DNA of 64,000 nt from Pseudisothecium myosuroides (taxonomy: Eukaryota > Streptophyta > Bryopsida > Hypnales > Lembophyllaceae). The stretch spans positions 9,300,001-9,364,000 of the forward strand of contig OX637297.1 of NCBI GenBank assembly GCA_951799445.1, in the 5' to 3' direction. This document shows positions 12,373 to 24,707 of the stretch, in pieces. Position 1 is the stretch's first letter. Each line of letters starts with the position of its first letter. The translations under genes and the position numbers were made by a program. The notes beneath the pieces were generated by a model. That model made no database searches. It worked only from the letters and a program-made list of their open reading frames with translations, and was not told where the DNA came from.

Positions 12373-13993
12373 CGTGGAGATGATTGAAGTTCAAATATTT
12401 GTCGGAATTTTCTGAATTTCTGTGAGAAGATAAAGGAATTACATTAGCTTTCCGAAAATGTAATTTTTATTTCAATTGGTGCCCAGGGGTCATTGCAAGA
12501 AAGACTGGTACTGAAACATTGTCACAAAACAAATGCCATATTTAACTACTTTTGGACTTTCAATAGTCCAGAAGTAAAGAGGCGGTGAAATCCCCTGATG
12601 TTTTCCTATGGATCTGGAGATCTCCTGAAATAGGAACGCTTTGCATGCATCCAATTCAGGTACCACAAGTATGTCGGGGAGTGCTTCATGTGCTTGGAAA
12701 TGAAAGAAATCGTGTAGTTGTAACATAGCGGATCCGTGGTAGAGTTCACATGATTGTATTGGGAGATCTGTGGACCGGGTTTCCGTAGTTTAGGCATCCA
12801 ATTTACAGCACAACTGAAGTCTCAGAACCTATCGAGAGATCCCCCGATGACCACCACTCGTTGCAAACATGGCTCCCATCCCATATTAATCCCTCAGTGA
12901 GCGCTGATCTTCACATAATTCTATCGGGAGATCCCCTGACGGGGGGGTAGAATATGAGTCGGCTTCACTGACAATCTTAGTGTCGAAGTGGTACAATTTG
13001 ATTCTTGTGCTAAAGTGCAAGTGATATCCGAGTTCATCAAGAATGAATCACAATAAGGCACGAGGGGGCCGATTCTTTCAAAGATATATGGTATCCCAAG
13101 AGTTCAAAGGAAGTACACACAAGTAGATTTGAAATTCAAACATCAGTTGACAATTACCAAATGAGCAATTGCTCTTGGGAATAAGGAGTCCGGTTCTAGG
13201 ATTCACCGGGAGATCCCCCGACGGATTGCTAACATAGTGGAGCTAAGGTAGTCAGGATATGATGAAGTGACGGGGGCATATCACAGTACTCACAGTGACA
13301 TTTGAAGAACTGTAGACGACTGAGTTACAGGTGCTCAGACATTCAACATACATCTGAAGATGAATAACGGCTAAGTAAACATAATATTCCATCCGAAATA
13401 ATGACATTAGTTTGAGTTTGTGTAAAGAACATCAAGGTTCTTTCACTGCAAAAAATAGATTCGTACTTGGTTGTCCGCTATATAATTGTGAAGATGCAAA
13501 ACCTAGAAGACTAGAATTCCAACAGTGTAACTGTGAGAGAAAAGAAATGCATTATTCAGACTCATTTGAGTGTATGTATGACCCGAGCAATGTATTCTGT
13601 TCCGGACACAAACATAAACCACTTCCATTTCAGGAGACGAGAGGAAGAAAGACATCCCGCGCTTTTGCTATCAAGTCATTGCCCTCGTGCCGCACGCAAA
13701 GAATAGAAATCATAAACATATTAATATATTCATAAAGATTTATTTTACATATACAAGTCACAAAAAGCAGCTCTGAAAAATTAATCGAAGAACAGTCCTA
13801 CTGACTCAACGGACTGTACTTCGAAACCCTCACTTGCGGCTGTGCTTACTGGATGTAGAATGCATCGTGCGATATCACAATGGCAGTCGCACCCCGCAGA
13901 ATGCATCGTGACATCTCACGATTGCCGCGACGACCGACACAGTGCGTCGGGAGTTCCCACGATGGCAGTAGCGACCCCGGACTAGGCACTCAA
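12373..13993. other. Left flank of element 1, palindrome-bearing, no gene
   Basis: No exon is evident, and the 107-codon frame at 13412-13735 starts at TTG. The stretch carries the leftmost copies of the element-1 palindrome: core GGAGATCTCC at 12616, then 18-mers at 12831, 12923, 13205, 13864, 13905 and 13946. Variants here favour CGGGAGATC half-sites over the CGTGGGATC form seen in the centre. It is probably the 3' flank of the DUF7869-like gene and the subterminal zone of element 1. Confidence 0.5.
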
Positions 13994-15926
13994 TCATGGG
14001 TCCACCACGTTTGCCCGATTCAAATTCACTAAGGCAGCCTCCCTACTCTTTTGAGGAATCGTCCGTGATTTTTGATCCACTCTCCTGGACCAATTCGCAT
14101 ACACTACAGCACCCGCGTCCACCCAGGTGGGGGGACTTTTTTCAACGACCCATTTACCGTACCAGCAATTTCGATAAATCAATTCTAGCCTCGTTTCGGA
14201 GTTATCGGGTCGCTAGTACTGAAGCAAGAACTTCCCGTTATTCACATCTCCTTCCAATCTGCATACAGTAGACAATGCTCTTCCCTGCCAAACAGCACAT
14301 GATTCCGGGACTTCCGATCTGACAAGTACCCAACAGCCTGGTCGTATGTCTAGCCATGGATTAAAGCTTTCCCTTGGCGCTTCATTTGTAGGGCCGCAGT
14401 AAGGCTCCGGCTCCTCTTCTTCCTCCGGAATCACGTCCATGGGATTCACCGTCGATCCTGGGTGAGGGACTCCATTACGCGCCACCCTCCAATTGTGTTG
14501 TGGCCAGAAGCCTTCCACCAACTCCGGAGGACACTCGGGTAGTGGTTCCTTCAGCTCATCAAGAACACACTTCCAGTAATCCACGTATGGACCGAACGCA
14601 GTTGCAAATCCCTCGCATCTAGAAATACCGTATTGCCAGTACTGAATGTATTTCTCGAGTCCTACCAGCATGAAACCCTTGTTCAAGGTAGCTTTCCGCG
14701 CCGCTTCCCTTGCCTTCTCTTGATTTCCATTTGGTATCGGAACCTCACTGCCCACATGGGCTTAAACGGAACACGCTTTGGACAGCCGTGAGGGAGCATG
14801 GGCCGACCATTGCTGTCTGTCTTCCAAATGTGTTCAAAAGGTTTTTTCGACGGCAACCAGTTCGAATCAACTGCTGACCTTTTGAAGTTCATGACGGGGA
14901 CCCCATCAGTGTCCACGTAGAACTTGAACAGGTGCATCTCCCCCAATCCAATTAATTTTTCCCCGCGATCGCATTGGTAACCCTCCACGAACGACTTGAA
15001 ATCCCCCACCTCCTGTATGAACTCCGGCATAAATGACAGTTCTTGGGACTGCATGAAGGCTTTCATGAGGTCAGCGACGACAAAAGTGTTCTTGGTCTTT
15101 AGGGCCTTGGAAAGGTGGCTGAAATATGCATCGATGTCCTCGTGAGTGTGTCCGACTAGTAGAAACCCAACCTGAATTTCCATGAAGACACCTCGTGCAG
15201 TGAGCAAGGATAAGAACGCCATCAGATATTTTTTCTTGTTATCCTTGGCAGAGTTGTCAAGCTGAAGATATAAATTTTCAGGAAGAGGGGTACTTCGACC
15301 CGAGCTCCAGGTTCGGTGAGGGTTAGGCTGTCCATACATCTAGACTTTCCTCTAAGCAGTGCCTCAAACAATGAGTTAGCCGGCGGATATGGAAAGAGGT
15401 TGCTTGCCTCTCGAATAGGTGGACCCTCCAGTCGGCGCAACAACCTCGCCAAAGATGAAATGGTGAAGTTGGAGTCCGCCGGCCAGCAAGATGGAGCATA
15501 ATGGGCGTAAGCACCGTCACCATGGCCATGAGCTACCATTCCAGTAATGCTCATCGGAAGCTGCCCCAAATCGGCCGTGGCCTTCGTTGTCACCCGGAGT
15601 CTGGGTAGAGCCGTCTTGGATGTATCCATCTTGTCGTGAATTATACATAAAATTCTTCGAGGATCTCGTTTGGATTCCTCACGCCAAGACGCATACAAAC
15701 GACGGCAAGAAGCTTGGTGATTGAGATGATGAGTCCGCTGCTTCACGAACTCCACGTACTCGGGGCTTCCTTTCGGAGACTTCAGAATAAACTGCTGTAG
15801 GTCGTCGCACGTAGTACATTTTGCAAACGAACTTCCGACAGGTTTAATGGAGACGTTGAAGTGCTCTCGCTTGAGTCTACTAATAGTCGACTGGCTCACG
15901 GGCGGCAGACCGTAGTCGGCATTCAA
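13994..15926 (-). pseudogene. DUF7869-like transposase-type protein, C-terminal exon (degenerate)
   Basis: Three overlapping minus-strand frames (16001-15222, 15339-14683 and 14755-14213, continuing to 13994) are one coding sequence broken by two one-base frameshifts, near 15285 and between 14755 and 14683. An in-frame TAG lies at 14213-14215. Diagnostic motifs in order are: a CxxC pair (KCTTCDDL), IIHDKMDTSKTALPRL, GHGDGAYAHYAP, YLQLDNSAKDNKKKYLMAF and VGFLLVGHTHEDIDAYF. I recognise these as the DUF7869 pattern. The spaced acidic residues (HDKMD, QLDN, HEDID) look like a DDE/D RNase-H-type active site, so a transposase role is plausible but inferred. The exon start is set by acceptor TGTGCAG at 15929-15927. 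The gene ends at TGA 13994-13996. Confidence 0.75.
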
Positions 15927-16091
15927 CTGCACATCCAGAATTGGTACGCTTAAGCATCGATACAAGCGAAGGGGAAGGAATGCAAATGACAAGCAATGCA
16001 CTAGAACAGTGATCGTGATATCTCACGATCATTGATCTCGTCGGGAGATCTCACGATCAATAAAGCAGTGACAGGAGATAAGGGGCACTAC
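15927..16091 (-). repeat. 165-bp intron holding two element-1 palindromes
   Basis: On the minus strand the donor is CGAG|GTAGTG and the acceptor GATGTGCAG|TTGAATG. The phase agrees with the downstream exon once a small upstream frameshift (near 16150) is allowed. Palindromes ATCGTGATATCTCACGAT (16012-16029) and GTCGGGAGATCTCACGAT (16040-16057) fill a quarter of the intron. Confidence 0.65.
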
Positions 16092-17373
16092 CTCGTTGGC
16101 GTCTGCTCGGACTCGTTTCCAATTTCTTCCGGGAGGAAAGGAATTTTAGAGTGTCCGTTTGCCCGTTCCCAATGCCGCGCATTTGGTGGGGCATTTGATC
16201 AGCATTCTCGTCAATAATGGCTTTCATAGTCCCAACGACCTGAAGAGTCCGAGTCCGCGGGCGCTTAACCCCTTTGTTTCCGTGCGTCCCTGATACGACG
16301 CCGTCGTTGTACATCTCGATGTAACTGTGGTAAGTGGACTTTGGGATGCCATGAATTATGTACCACGCCTTGCCACAAACATCAACTCCCTGTAGCGTGA
16401 CGTATTTCCGCTTCCGCTCCCCGTACCTTTCGTGTAGTTGTCCTCCCACTCCAATCCCATATTCACGGTGCTCGTCAAATGACTTCAAGTAGTACTTTTG
16501 CCTTACTAACAGCGTGAACTCCTGGTTATAATGCTGACAACACAGACGTCTGCAGCACTTCTCCGAGCTGACTTTCCGAATCTCCTCGTCTGCCGTTTTG
16601 CGGGAGTACTGCGATTCCTTCAGTTCCAGATTGGGTTTGCGAACTGTAAACCGATATGGTGCTTTCATTCTACCTCTGAGGTAAGCAAGAGGGTCGTTGA
16701 TATTTGGAATGGCGGCAAAATGATCCACTGTCTCCTTCAACGAACGACTGTTGGGAAACCAGCACTCTGAAATTGGCCACCTGTCGTGAGACATTATAGC
16801 TTTGGTGTCACCCACAAAAACATCGAGGACTGTCACACCTATGAAACCTTCACCAAGTGTCTCCTCTTGGAAATGATCCTCCGGACTCCAACAAATGATA
16901 CGACCCGAGGAAACAAGGAGTCCTTCGGCGTCCTTCCGATGCACATCAAGTCCAAACCAGGCTCCTTGACGAATATACGGACATGGATCCATCGGGGGAT
17001 CCCCCGACGCTCTAACAACGTCGGCGGCTCTCCACAACACTACATTCTCTTGAACATCCTCTAATGTGTTCATACCCCTCTGACAAGGAAAGCATTTCAA
17101 ATCTTGGAATTTTAATTTGATAGAATGAGGTCGCACCAGAATGTAAATCCAAGGCTCAACAGGTATGGGCACACCCAGCCACTAGCCCTAGGGACGAACC
17201 TCTTTAACAATTCCTGATCCAAATTCACCGAATCCAGGCACAAACAGCTTAACCCAATCACCATTCACAAACGCTTCACATCCACCGGTGGAATCCTGTG
17301 ATTCACCCTCTACATGCGTTCCGTCCACATACGGAACTATCGCGTCAGCAGCAGACTCACAAAATGAATCCAT
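16092..17373 (-). pseudogene. DUF7869-like gene, N-terminal exon (degenerate)
   Basis: Two same-frame reading frames, 17373-17188 and 17172-16057, are separated only by two TAG codons (17188-17190 and 17182-17184). The likely start is ATG at 17373 (MDSFCESAADAIVPYVDG). The protein contains a Cys cluster, EKCCRRLCCQHYNQEF, that may bind metal, and then YGIGVGGQLHERYG, a region usual upstream of the DUF7869 core. The end is better read in the next frame (PPGRNWKRVRADANE) just before the donor, implying a frameshift near 16150. The palindrome at 16991-17008 lies in coding sequence and encodes Ser-Gly-Asp-Pro. Function is inferred only from association with the transposase-like exon. Confidence 0.6.
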
Positions 17374-18300
17374 TGTCAGAGTGAGCTCTATCGAATCCCT
17401 TGGACGAGATTAAAACGATCCATAAAACCTGTACATCATACATTCAAGGAGTTAGGCATGTCTACAGAAGAGCGCTGCATTCATGGCATTGTAACCTCAC
17501 GACATGAAGGACAGAAGCATCAACGTCTGTACAGTCGTGGGAACTCACGATCACATGGCAACGCAACATGAACAACTGAATCTAGTTACTGTCAACAAGA
17601 AGTTCGAAAGCCCGGACGCGATAGTGCGATCTCAAGAAGGCCGTCCCAGAACCACTGAGAAGAAGCCAAGGCATCCAGGAAAACGTCGCAGAAGTTTAGA
17701 AGACATTAACCAAAGAACGTTCAGTACATCGTGGGATCCCACAACACTCTTGGCGCTCAATCACTTAAACCAGAGATCGCGGTATTCCAAGATCCTCCTA
17801 AGGGATCACATAGACCGCTACAGAAATACAAATGAAGTAGTGGATCAAACTGAATCACTCTGACGAGTCCCCGACATATTGAGATCGACAATCAATCGTG
17901 GGATCCCACGAGTTCGGTATCATGTAAATTCCGGAAGAGTGTTTGTGAACCCCCCCGAGTAGGAGAACCTGGTGCCAACCGAAAATGTGATCGTGAGATC
18001 CCACGATGCTTATACAAGATCGACGAGGAGTATGACGGTCATCGAAAAGTAAGGCACCTAGACGTACACCAGGAAGGCCACAGCCAAGGTTCAATCGATC
18101 GTGGGATCCCACGACGAAATGATAGAACATCCCTCGACTACCAGACCGCGATATCTCTCTACTTGAAGACTGAGAGGTCTCGCCCACGCTCAATAAGCAG
18201 AGATCGTGGGATCCCATGATGCTTACGTATGTTGGATATATACACGTATTCTATTGTCGTAGATCGACGTATCTACAGAAGATCGTGAAATTAGGTTTCC
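17374..18300. repeat. Palindrome cluster upstream of the DUF7869-like gene
   Basis: Element-1 palindromes occur at 17534, 17728, 17895, 17990, 18098 and 18203, with degenerate copies near 17486 and 18281. The spacings are 194, 167, 95, 108 and 105 bp. Most carry the canonical CGTGGGATCCCACG core. The stretch is non-coding on both strands and is either the promoter region or a first intron of the minus-strand gene. Confidence 0.8.
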
Positions 18301-19552
18301 TGTCACTGGTTTCATGACATTCGACACTCTATAATTATTCTCAGTTACTGTACAAAAATTCTCTACTTTTAAAGTGGATTTTGCTGTGATTCAGATTCCT
18401 GAACCTCCATGGGTACAATAGGAAACGTTCTTAGAAGTAGTTGAATTTGATGGCTGGGTTTTCCTCATGTAAGTCCGCCTAATTCCTAACGCAACTTAAT
18501 TTCACTATTTTGTGAAGACGTTCTGATCGGTTGTCATCCACGTACAAGGTTCTCATATCAACTTGCCCTCAGGGCAGTGCCGTCCCGCGATTCAAAAAGA
18601 ACCTCGATGTCACCACAGCATGGTGATTCCTTAAGCACGTGAGTTTTTTGCAAAATGAGACCAATGCGCGAAGAAAGTTATCGCAGACTCCGTTTCACTC
18701 TCAATCTACGACATCCTCAGTTTGTGACAGAGTGCAGTGGCGTCAATTCGACTACAAAATCCTCGACATTCGGAATCGCATAACACTTGCAAGGGATGCA
18801 TTCTTACCTTGCAGCAACTGGCTCGGTCAGAACTTCGTGCGCCTCCACGCCCACTCTGTCGCCAACGCCGGCAGACACCCACTCGCCACTCCGCAGCCTG
18901 CTCCGCCTGTTCACGTGTGCAATCAAAAAGAGCAAGCTCCAGGTTCTTTTCGGGTTATGAACCAGGTGGCTGGTTGGAATTCTTCAACTCTGAATTCCCG
19001 CCGCGAATTTTGAAATCACCAAGCGATCCTTGATTTCGAATGTTGGATGCGTTCTTGAATGCCGTGCCACAATCAACAACGGCTGGGGGGTACGTGCGGT
19101 CCTTCACTTCGGAAGTTGATTGCATTCTCGAATTCCGCGCATCTCCGACTATAAGGAGGGAGGGCGTGGGGCTCTTGACTTTCTGACTGGAACTTCACAA
19201 ATCCAGGCTTCACTGAAATTCCGATTCTTCACTGACATTTTGAAATTCGCCGCATTCAAAGATGGTATCGTTGCACCGTTTTCTAGGAGTCAATGATGCT
19301 TTGACCAAAGCGGATCAAACTCTAAAGACTTTCACTCCACAGAATGTCACACGCTTCCCCGATCAATACTCGGAATTCTTCCCCTACACGACCTGATTAT
19401 ACGTATCCTACAGAAACGAACTGTACAAAATCTCGTGAACCCAAAAACTTGAGCACCTGAAACATGTGGAACACCTCACTTACAAAAAGAATCAACAAAA
19501 ATTTTGAACTCTAGAATGTTCATATTTGTTATTTTCTATTCCAATGAATGCA
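18301..19552. promoter_or_regulatory. GC-richer leader region, gene not resolved
   Basis: GC content rises at 18640-19300, similar to the DUF7869-like exons, and the stretch could hold the 5' UTR or a first exon of that minus-strand gene. The open frames at 18639-19033 are on the plus strand and look like shadows. I see no convincing TATA box. Element-1 palindromes stop at 18.3 kb. Confidence 0.3.
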
Positions 19553-19780
19553 ATCTTAGGGTCTAGGGTCCACAGTCATAGGGTCTACAGTCCACGGTCA
19601 TAGGATTTAGGGTACATGTTGTAGTATAGTGTTCACGGTTTCAAGGTCATGGTTCTTGGTTTCAGGGTTCAGGGTTTCAGGGTTTAATAGGGTTTAGGGT
19701 ATACAGTGGCAGCGCTTTACATTAACGTTTTCAGGGTCTACAGTTCATGGTTTACGGCTTTTAGGGTTTAGGGTATTATG
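19553..19780 (+). repeat. Interstitial telomere-like repeats (degenerate TTTAGGG)
   Basis: The stretch is built from tagggt and cagggt words with several true gggtttaggg units (for example near 19688 and 19760) mixed with gtctacagt and catggtt variants. It matches plant-type telomeric repeat in degenerate form. It may be a captured telomere patch or a derived minisatellite. Confidence 0.65.
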
Positions 19781-20032
19781 AAAAATGAAAATAACGCTGA
19801 TTATTTGTTTCCAATTTTTTCCTCAATTATGTTTACGTCATCTCAGACTGGGAACATATAAACTTAAAATTCAATCTAACTCAATATTGCTAATTAAAAA
19901 TGTCAATTAACAGATTGATTTCATATATAATTCTTGTTATGTAGTACAACATCCTATGGTTTAATATGGGACTTTACGGATTAAACAATGATTTACACAA
20001 TGTTTATTTCATCTACGAATTTTTAAATAAAA

Positions 20033-20193
20033 CACCAGGGGCTTTTTTGCGTTTCCCTCTCTCATTTTTTCCTGCGTAAACGGCAATCCATGACTTCTCC
20101 TTGTGTCACAATCCGTTGACACAATGAAAAGTCATAAGATTGTTGTTTACATAGGGGAAAGTGAGAGAGGGAAACGCAAAAAAGCCCCTTGTG
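20033..20193. mobile_element. 161-bp hairpin MITE
   Basis: The ends are CACCAGGGGCTTTTTTGCGT at 20033 and its near-perfect reverse complement ending GTG at 20193. The inverted match extends about 45 bp per side, through tttccctctctca and gtaaac. No open frame is present. A convincing target duplication is not visible. Confidence 0.7.
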
Positions 20194-20499
20194 AAGGACT
20201 TTGGATGTGCAATCATGATGGAACAAAGAACAAACTGAACCATATATTTATTTTGTATTTTAAATCTCAGTCTGAATGATTTAATGAGTTAAATGCTTTC
20301 AAATTTGTTAATGCACTTTGACGGGTGATGAATGCTTAAACCTGGAATCATGTCTATCATGAGAATATTGTAGGTCATGCAATCTTGATCTGGATTTTTG
20401 AAATTATTGAACGTGGTATACATCTACATCATTATTTGACAACGATGTACGTAATATTGTTATTTGTTATTGTTATTTGAAAAATCTCCACCGATGTGA

Positions 20500-22030
20500 A
20501 AAAAAAATCGGGAATGAAATGCGTGATGGCTTGAAACTGCTTAAATAATATTTAAAAAGTCATGAAATTTCATACATGCATGCATAAAATTTGATTTAGA
20601 AAAATGTAATTGCTCCAGCCTTAGATTCCACCACTATTTTCTAGTCTTGCCCGTTGAAAAATTCTAATTCACATGAAAATAAAAAAATTGGGAATGAAAT
20701 GGGCCCTGCCATTGAACTATGGCTTCATTTTAAAACTGTCATGGAATTTCACACGTGCATGCATAAAATTCTACTGTGGAAGTTGGAATTGCTCTCAGGA
20801 TTTAGATTCCACCACTATATTCACTTCTTGCCCATTGCAAAATTCTAATTCATGTGAAGTAAAAAAAATTGGGAATGAAACGGGCCCTGCCATGGAATGG
20901 CTTCATTTTAAAAATGTCATGGACTTTCATACATGCATGCATAAAATTCTATCGTGGAAGTTGGAATTGCTCTTATGATTTAGATTCCACCACTATAATT
21001 ATTCACTTGTTGCCCATTTCAAAATTCTAATTCACGTGAATTAAAAAAAATTGGGAATGAAACGGGCCCTGCCATGGAATGGCTTCATTTTAAAAACGTC
21101 ATGGATGGTTCATACATGCATGCATAAAATTCTATCGTGGAAGTTGTAATTGCTCTTATGATTTAGATTCCACCACTATATTCACTTCTTGCCCATTGCA
21201 AAATTCTAATTCACGTGAAGTAAAAAAAATTGGGAATGAAACGGGCCCTGCCGTGGAATGGCTTCATTTAAAAATGTCATGGATGGTTTATACATGCATG
21301 CATAAAATTCTATCGTGGAAGTTGGAATTGCTCTTACGATTTAGATTCCACCACTATAATTATTCACTTGTTGCCCATTGCAAAATTCTAATTCACGTGA
21401 AGTAAAAAAAATTGGGAATGAAACGGGCCCTGCCATGGAATGGCTTCATTTTAAAAATGTCATGGATGGTTCATACATGCATGCATAAAATTCTATTGTG
21501 GAAGTTGGAATTGCTCTCAGGATTTAGATTCCACCACTATTTTTTACTTCTTGCCCGTTGGAAAATCCATCTTAACGTGAATTTAAAAAATGGGGAATAA
21601 AAATATTGGGCCCTGCCATGAAATGGCTTCATTTTAAAAATGTCATGGATGGTTTATACATGCATGCATAAAATTCTATCGTGGAAGTTGGAATTGCTCT
21701 CAGGATTTAGATTCCACCACTATTTTTACTTCTTGCCCATTGAAAAATCCGTCTTAACGTGAATTAAAAAAAATGGGGAATAAAAATATTGGGCCCTGCC
21801 ATGAAATGGCTTCATTTTAAAAATGTCATGGATGGTTCATACATGCATGCATAAAATTCTATCGTGGAAGTTGGAATTGCTCTTAGGATTTAGATTCCAC
21901 CACTATAATTATTCACTTCTTATCCATTGCAAAATTCTAATTCACGTGAAGTAAAAAAAATTGGGAATGAAATGGGCCCTGCCATGGAATGGTTTCATTT
22001 AAAAAATGTCTGGCAATTTCATGCACAAGA
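20500..22030 (+). repeat. 182-bp satellite array, about 8 units
   Basis: GGGCCCTGCC marks each unit at about 20701, 20882, 21064, 21244, 21426, 21608, 21791 and 21974, with spacings of 180-184 bp. Each unit also carries ACATGCATGCAT, gattccaccact, and cacgtgaa next to a poly-A tract. The open frames across it are repeats of one conceptual peptide and are not genes. A weaker first unit precedes 20701. Confidence 0.9.
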
Positions 22031-23215
22031 CAGTTTATGTCGATATGGAAAAAAAGGTACAAGTTCAAAATACTCCGCTCATGAAGTGAAGAGGCATGAG
22101 CGGGAGAAGTCCATGCTACGTTTTTCCGAACTTACCACGTAACGTAAAAAGGTCCTCCTCCGCCTGCGGTTCATTCAAAGAACTCTCATTCCATAAATCA
22201 TACATAAAACAGTACATGTCGGTATCAAAAAAAGAATGTATAAGTTCTTAATCTTCCGCTCATGAAGTCATGAGCAAGAAAAGTCCATGGTACGTTTTCC
22301 AAAATTGCGATACATATTACATGTCGATTTAAAAACAAAAAATTGAAGTTGTAACTTAATATTAATTTTTTTTTCATAAATTGAAGATCATTTCTGAACG
22401 TCCTTTGTTTGACATTTTTTTTTAATTTCCATTTTTTGCAAGTAATTCCAAGATCATGGGCGGCTGGGCTTGGTCACGTACTTCGGAGAACTGTCTCTAG
22501 ATATGCTCCAAAATACAAGTAAATTAAATAGATTAACACCTAGTATGCCCCTAAAACCGCGGACAATCACGCTCTTGTCCACATCTATTCAATGATCATT
22601 GCAAGACAATTAATATAGAAGACAATAAGATAATTTAGATATTATTTCTTCATTACACATTTGCCAATCATGTTGATTGTATACATGAAAATGATTGCCT
22701 AGGAGATGAATGAGAAAGAATTATATAGGATAATCATCAACAATGTTCCCTGTACTTATGTAATCTTTACAGTCATCTCTATTTAATTAAATAATTTAGA
22801 CTAATCATTTTCTAGAGAAATGACACAAGTGCAAACTAGAAATCAATGTTCATTATGTTAAAGGCATATTTAGCGGCTTGTAAAAAAATAATAATCATTG
22901 AAACCAAAGGTTAAACCTAGAAATCAATGTAGCAATCTATGAAATTAAACCGCTCATGATTCGTAACTAATGTTTGCATGGGCAGAGTATTTAAAATAGT
23001 AAAACTACATTTTTTTTGTTAAAATTAACTCGTACAACATCATGCATGATTTATGGAATGAAGGGTCTTTGAATCGCAAGACTGAGGGTTTTTTTTTAGG
23101 TTACGTGGTAAGTTTGGGAAAACGTAGCATGGACTTTTTCCGCTCATGACTCTTCACTTCATGAGCGGGTATTTACAACTTGTACATTTTTTTTCCATAC
23201 CAACATTTAAAATAG
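22022..23215. mobile_element. ~1.2-kb element with ~180-bp terminal inverted repeats
   Basis: The segment 22022-22210 reappears in reverse complement at about 23035-23215. Shared blocks are ttacgtggtaagttnggnaa, gtagcatggactt, ccgctcatg and cttcatgagcgg, plus a poly-T stretch and ccata. A partial third copy of the arm lies at 22210-22300, 180 bp after the first. The interior is AT-rich without a gene. The arms share sequence with the 176-182-bp satellites, so it may be a rearranged satellite rather than a transposon. Confidence 0.55.
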
Positions 23216-23783
23216 TAAAACTAGGTTGCCTTATTTCAACAAAGTTACTTTATAAGCCATCAAAGTAAATAAACGTTTCTACAATTATTTTTATTTGTAG
23301 ACATGGAGTTTCGAGAGTTCCAATAGCAACAATGTGCATAAAAACAAATAACGAATAAATAACGAATAGTGCATTCTTATAGAGAAACAAAAAAAATGTT
23401 TGTAGTAATTATCGAATGTCATGAAATTAGTGAGGTGCAAGTGTGCGACCTAATTTCAGCATTTTGTGTAATGAGTGATTATTTAGCTTAAGACTTCTAG
23501 TCAAGCCCTCCTCATGATGTCAGTAATCATGAGGAGGGTGGGCAGTCATGACCTGCGCCGTCTTGCACCTGACAACGCCACGTCAGCAGACTCCCCCGCC
23601 GGTTTCCTCTCCTCTTGGTCTCCTTTCCTCCCCACGACGTCTGCTTGCCACCCTTTTCTCCTGATGTCGTGTGCTTCTCCGTCTTCCTGATTTCGTGCGC
23701 TTCTCCGCTTTCCTTCCTCGCACGTTCATTCGGGTTGCTGCAGTCCGTGAGTTTCGTTGTCTCTAGCTTTACATTTGGAGTGA
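23216..23783. other. AT-rich, then GC-rich 5' region of the ParB-like gene
   Basis: AT-rich up to about 23500. A small perfect-arm hairpin, ctcctcatgatgtcagtaat, pairs with catgaggag near 23508-23536. GC content then rises sharply. The start site and leader of the downstream plus-strand gene probably lie in 23540-23790, but no TATA box or initiator ATG is certain. Confidence 0.3.
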
Positions 23784-24038
23784 GTTGGGTTGTGTGGAGT
23801 TTCTTTGGTTGGCGGGGCGTTGAACTTCTGTTTGCGGAGTCGAGCGCGGCGAGGGACATTAGAGGAGCGTATTCAAATTTTGCTGGCGGAGTGTGTGTGC
23901 GCGGAGAACGACAGTGAATTTTTGTGGCGGAGTGCGGTAGTGCGTGAAGCATTTCCTGGCGAAGGCGGTGCGCAAGCGTCCGGACCTGTGCGCGAAAAAA
24001 AAAACACGGTGCGGGACTTCACCCACCTCATTGAACAG
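23784..24038 (+). pseudogene. Possible first coding exon of the ParB-like gene
   Basis: An open frame runs from after a TGA at 23781 to the donor ATTGAACAG|GTTAGT at 24038. Phase 0 matches the next exon at 24708. It contains no ATG, so either translation begins elsewhere or the start is lost. The predicted end is TVRDFTHLIEQ. The call rests on the good donor, the matching phase and exon-like GC content. No domain is recognised. Confidence 0.4.
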
Positions 24039-24707
24039 GTTAGTTCATCGTAGTCCAACCTCAAAACCTGCATTTTGATTTTGTAGTTCTCTGGCGGTGA
24101 GGTTCATTATTTGACTTCTTCGTTGTAGAATTGTAATCGCATGGAGGTGTGCGTTTGCTCTGGAGTTTAGCTTCTAGGCTTGGAAAGAATTGATCCCATT
24201 CAAGCTTGTCAAATGAATCTAGTACATGGATACAATGGCTGTATGGCACTCGCCCTCCTTGCAGGTGTAGGCTCTCTTCACGCATCATAGTTCACGGTTC
24301 ATCACTGTAGACCCTAGAATGGTAACCTTGATGTAGTTCACGAACTAGAGTTCAATCATGTGTATGATTAGACTGCTGTGAGTGTTTGAATTGAAGCAAA
24401 GTGAAGTAAGGAACGGGAATGTTGCTCCCAAAGAGGAATGGAGCGAAGAGTTCATTGTATATTATTTAGTTAGACAATACTCGTTTGTGAATGATATTAG
24501 GAACATGGTTTGTGCAGGGATTTTATGACTATGATCAAACACGCTTGTTTTCTATGCGATAGGCTACTTAGTCCGTCACTTTAGATTTAAGTTTACCTTC
24601 TCTTCAATTAAATTCACTTGGCTAGTCATGAAGAAACAAGTTAGGAGTTTGTGATTCTCAGTGGATGATTGAAGTTACAATTTCTACTGCATTTGAATTT
24701 CATGCAG

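Noticed and set aside
12481..12500. tggtgcccagggg as a retrotransposon primer-binding site
   Set aside because: It is too short, is not next to a defined LTR end, and no polyprotein follows.
20654..22142. Repeated short proteins across the satellite
   Set aside because: They repeat with the 182-bp unit and differ by indels that break frames.
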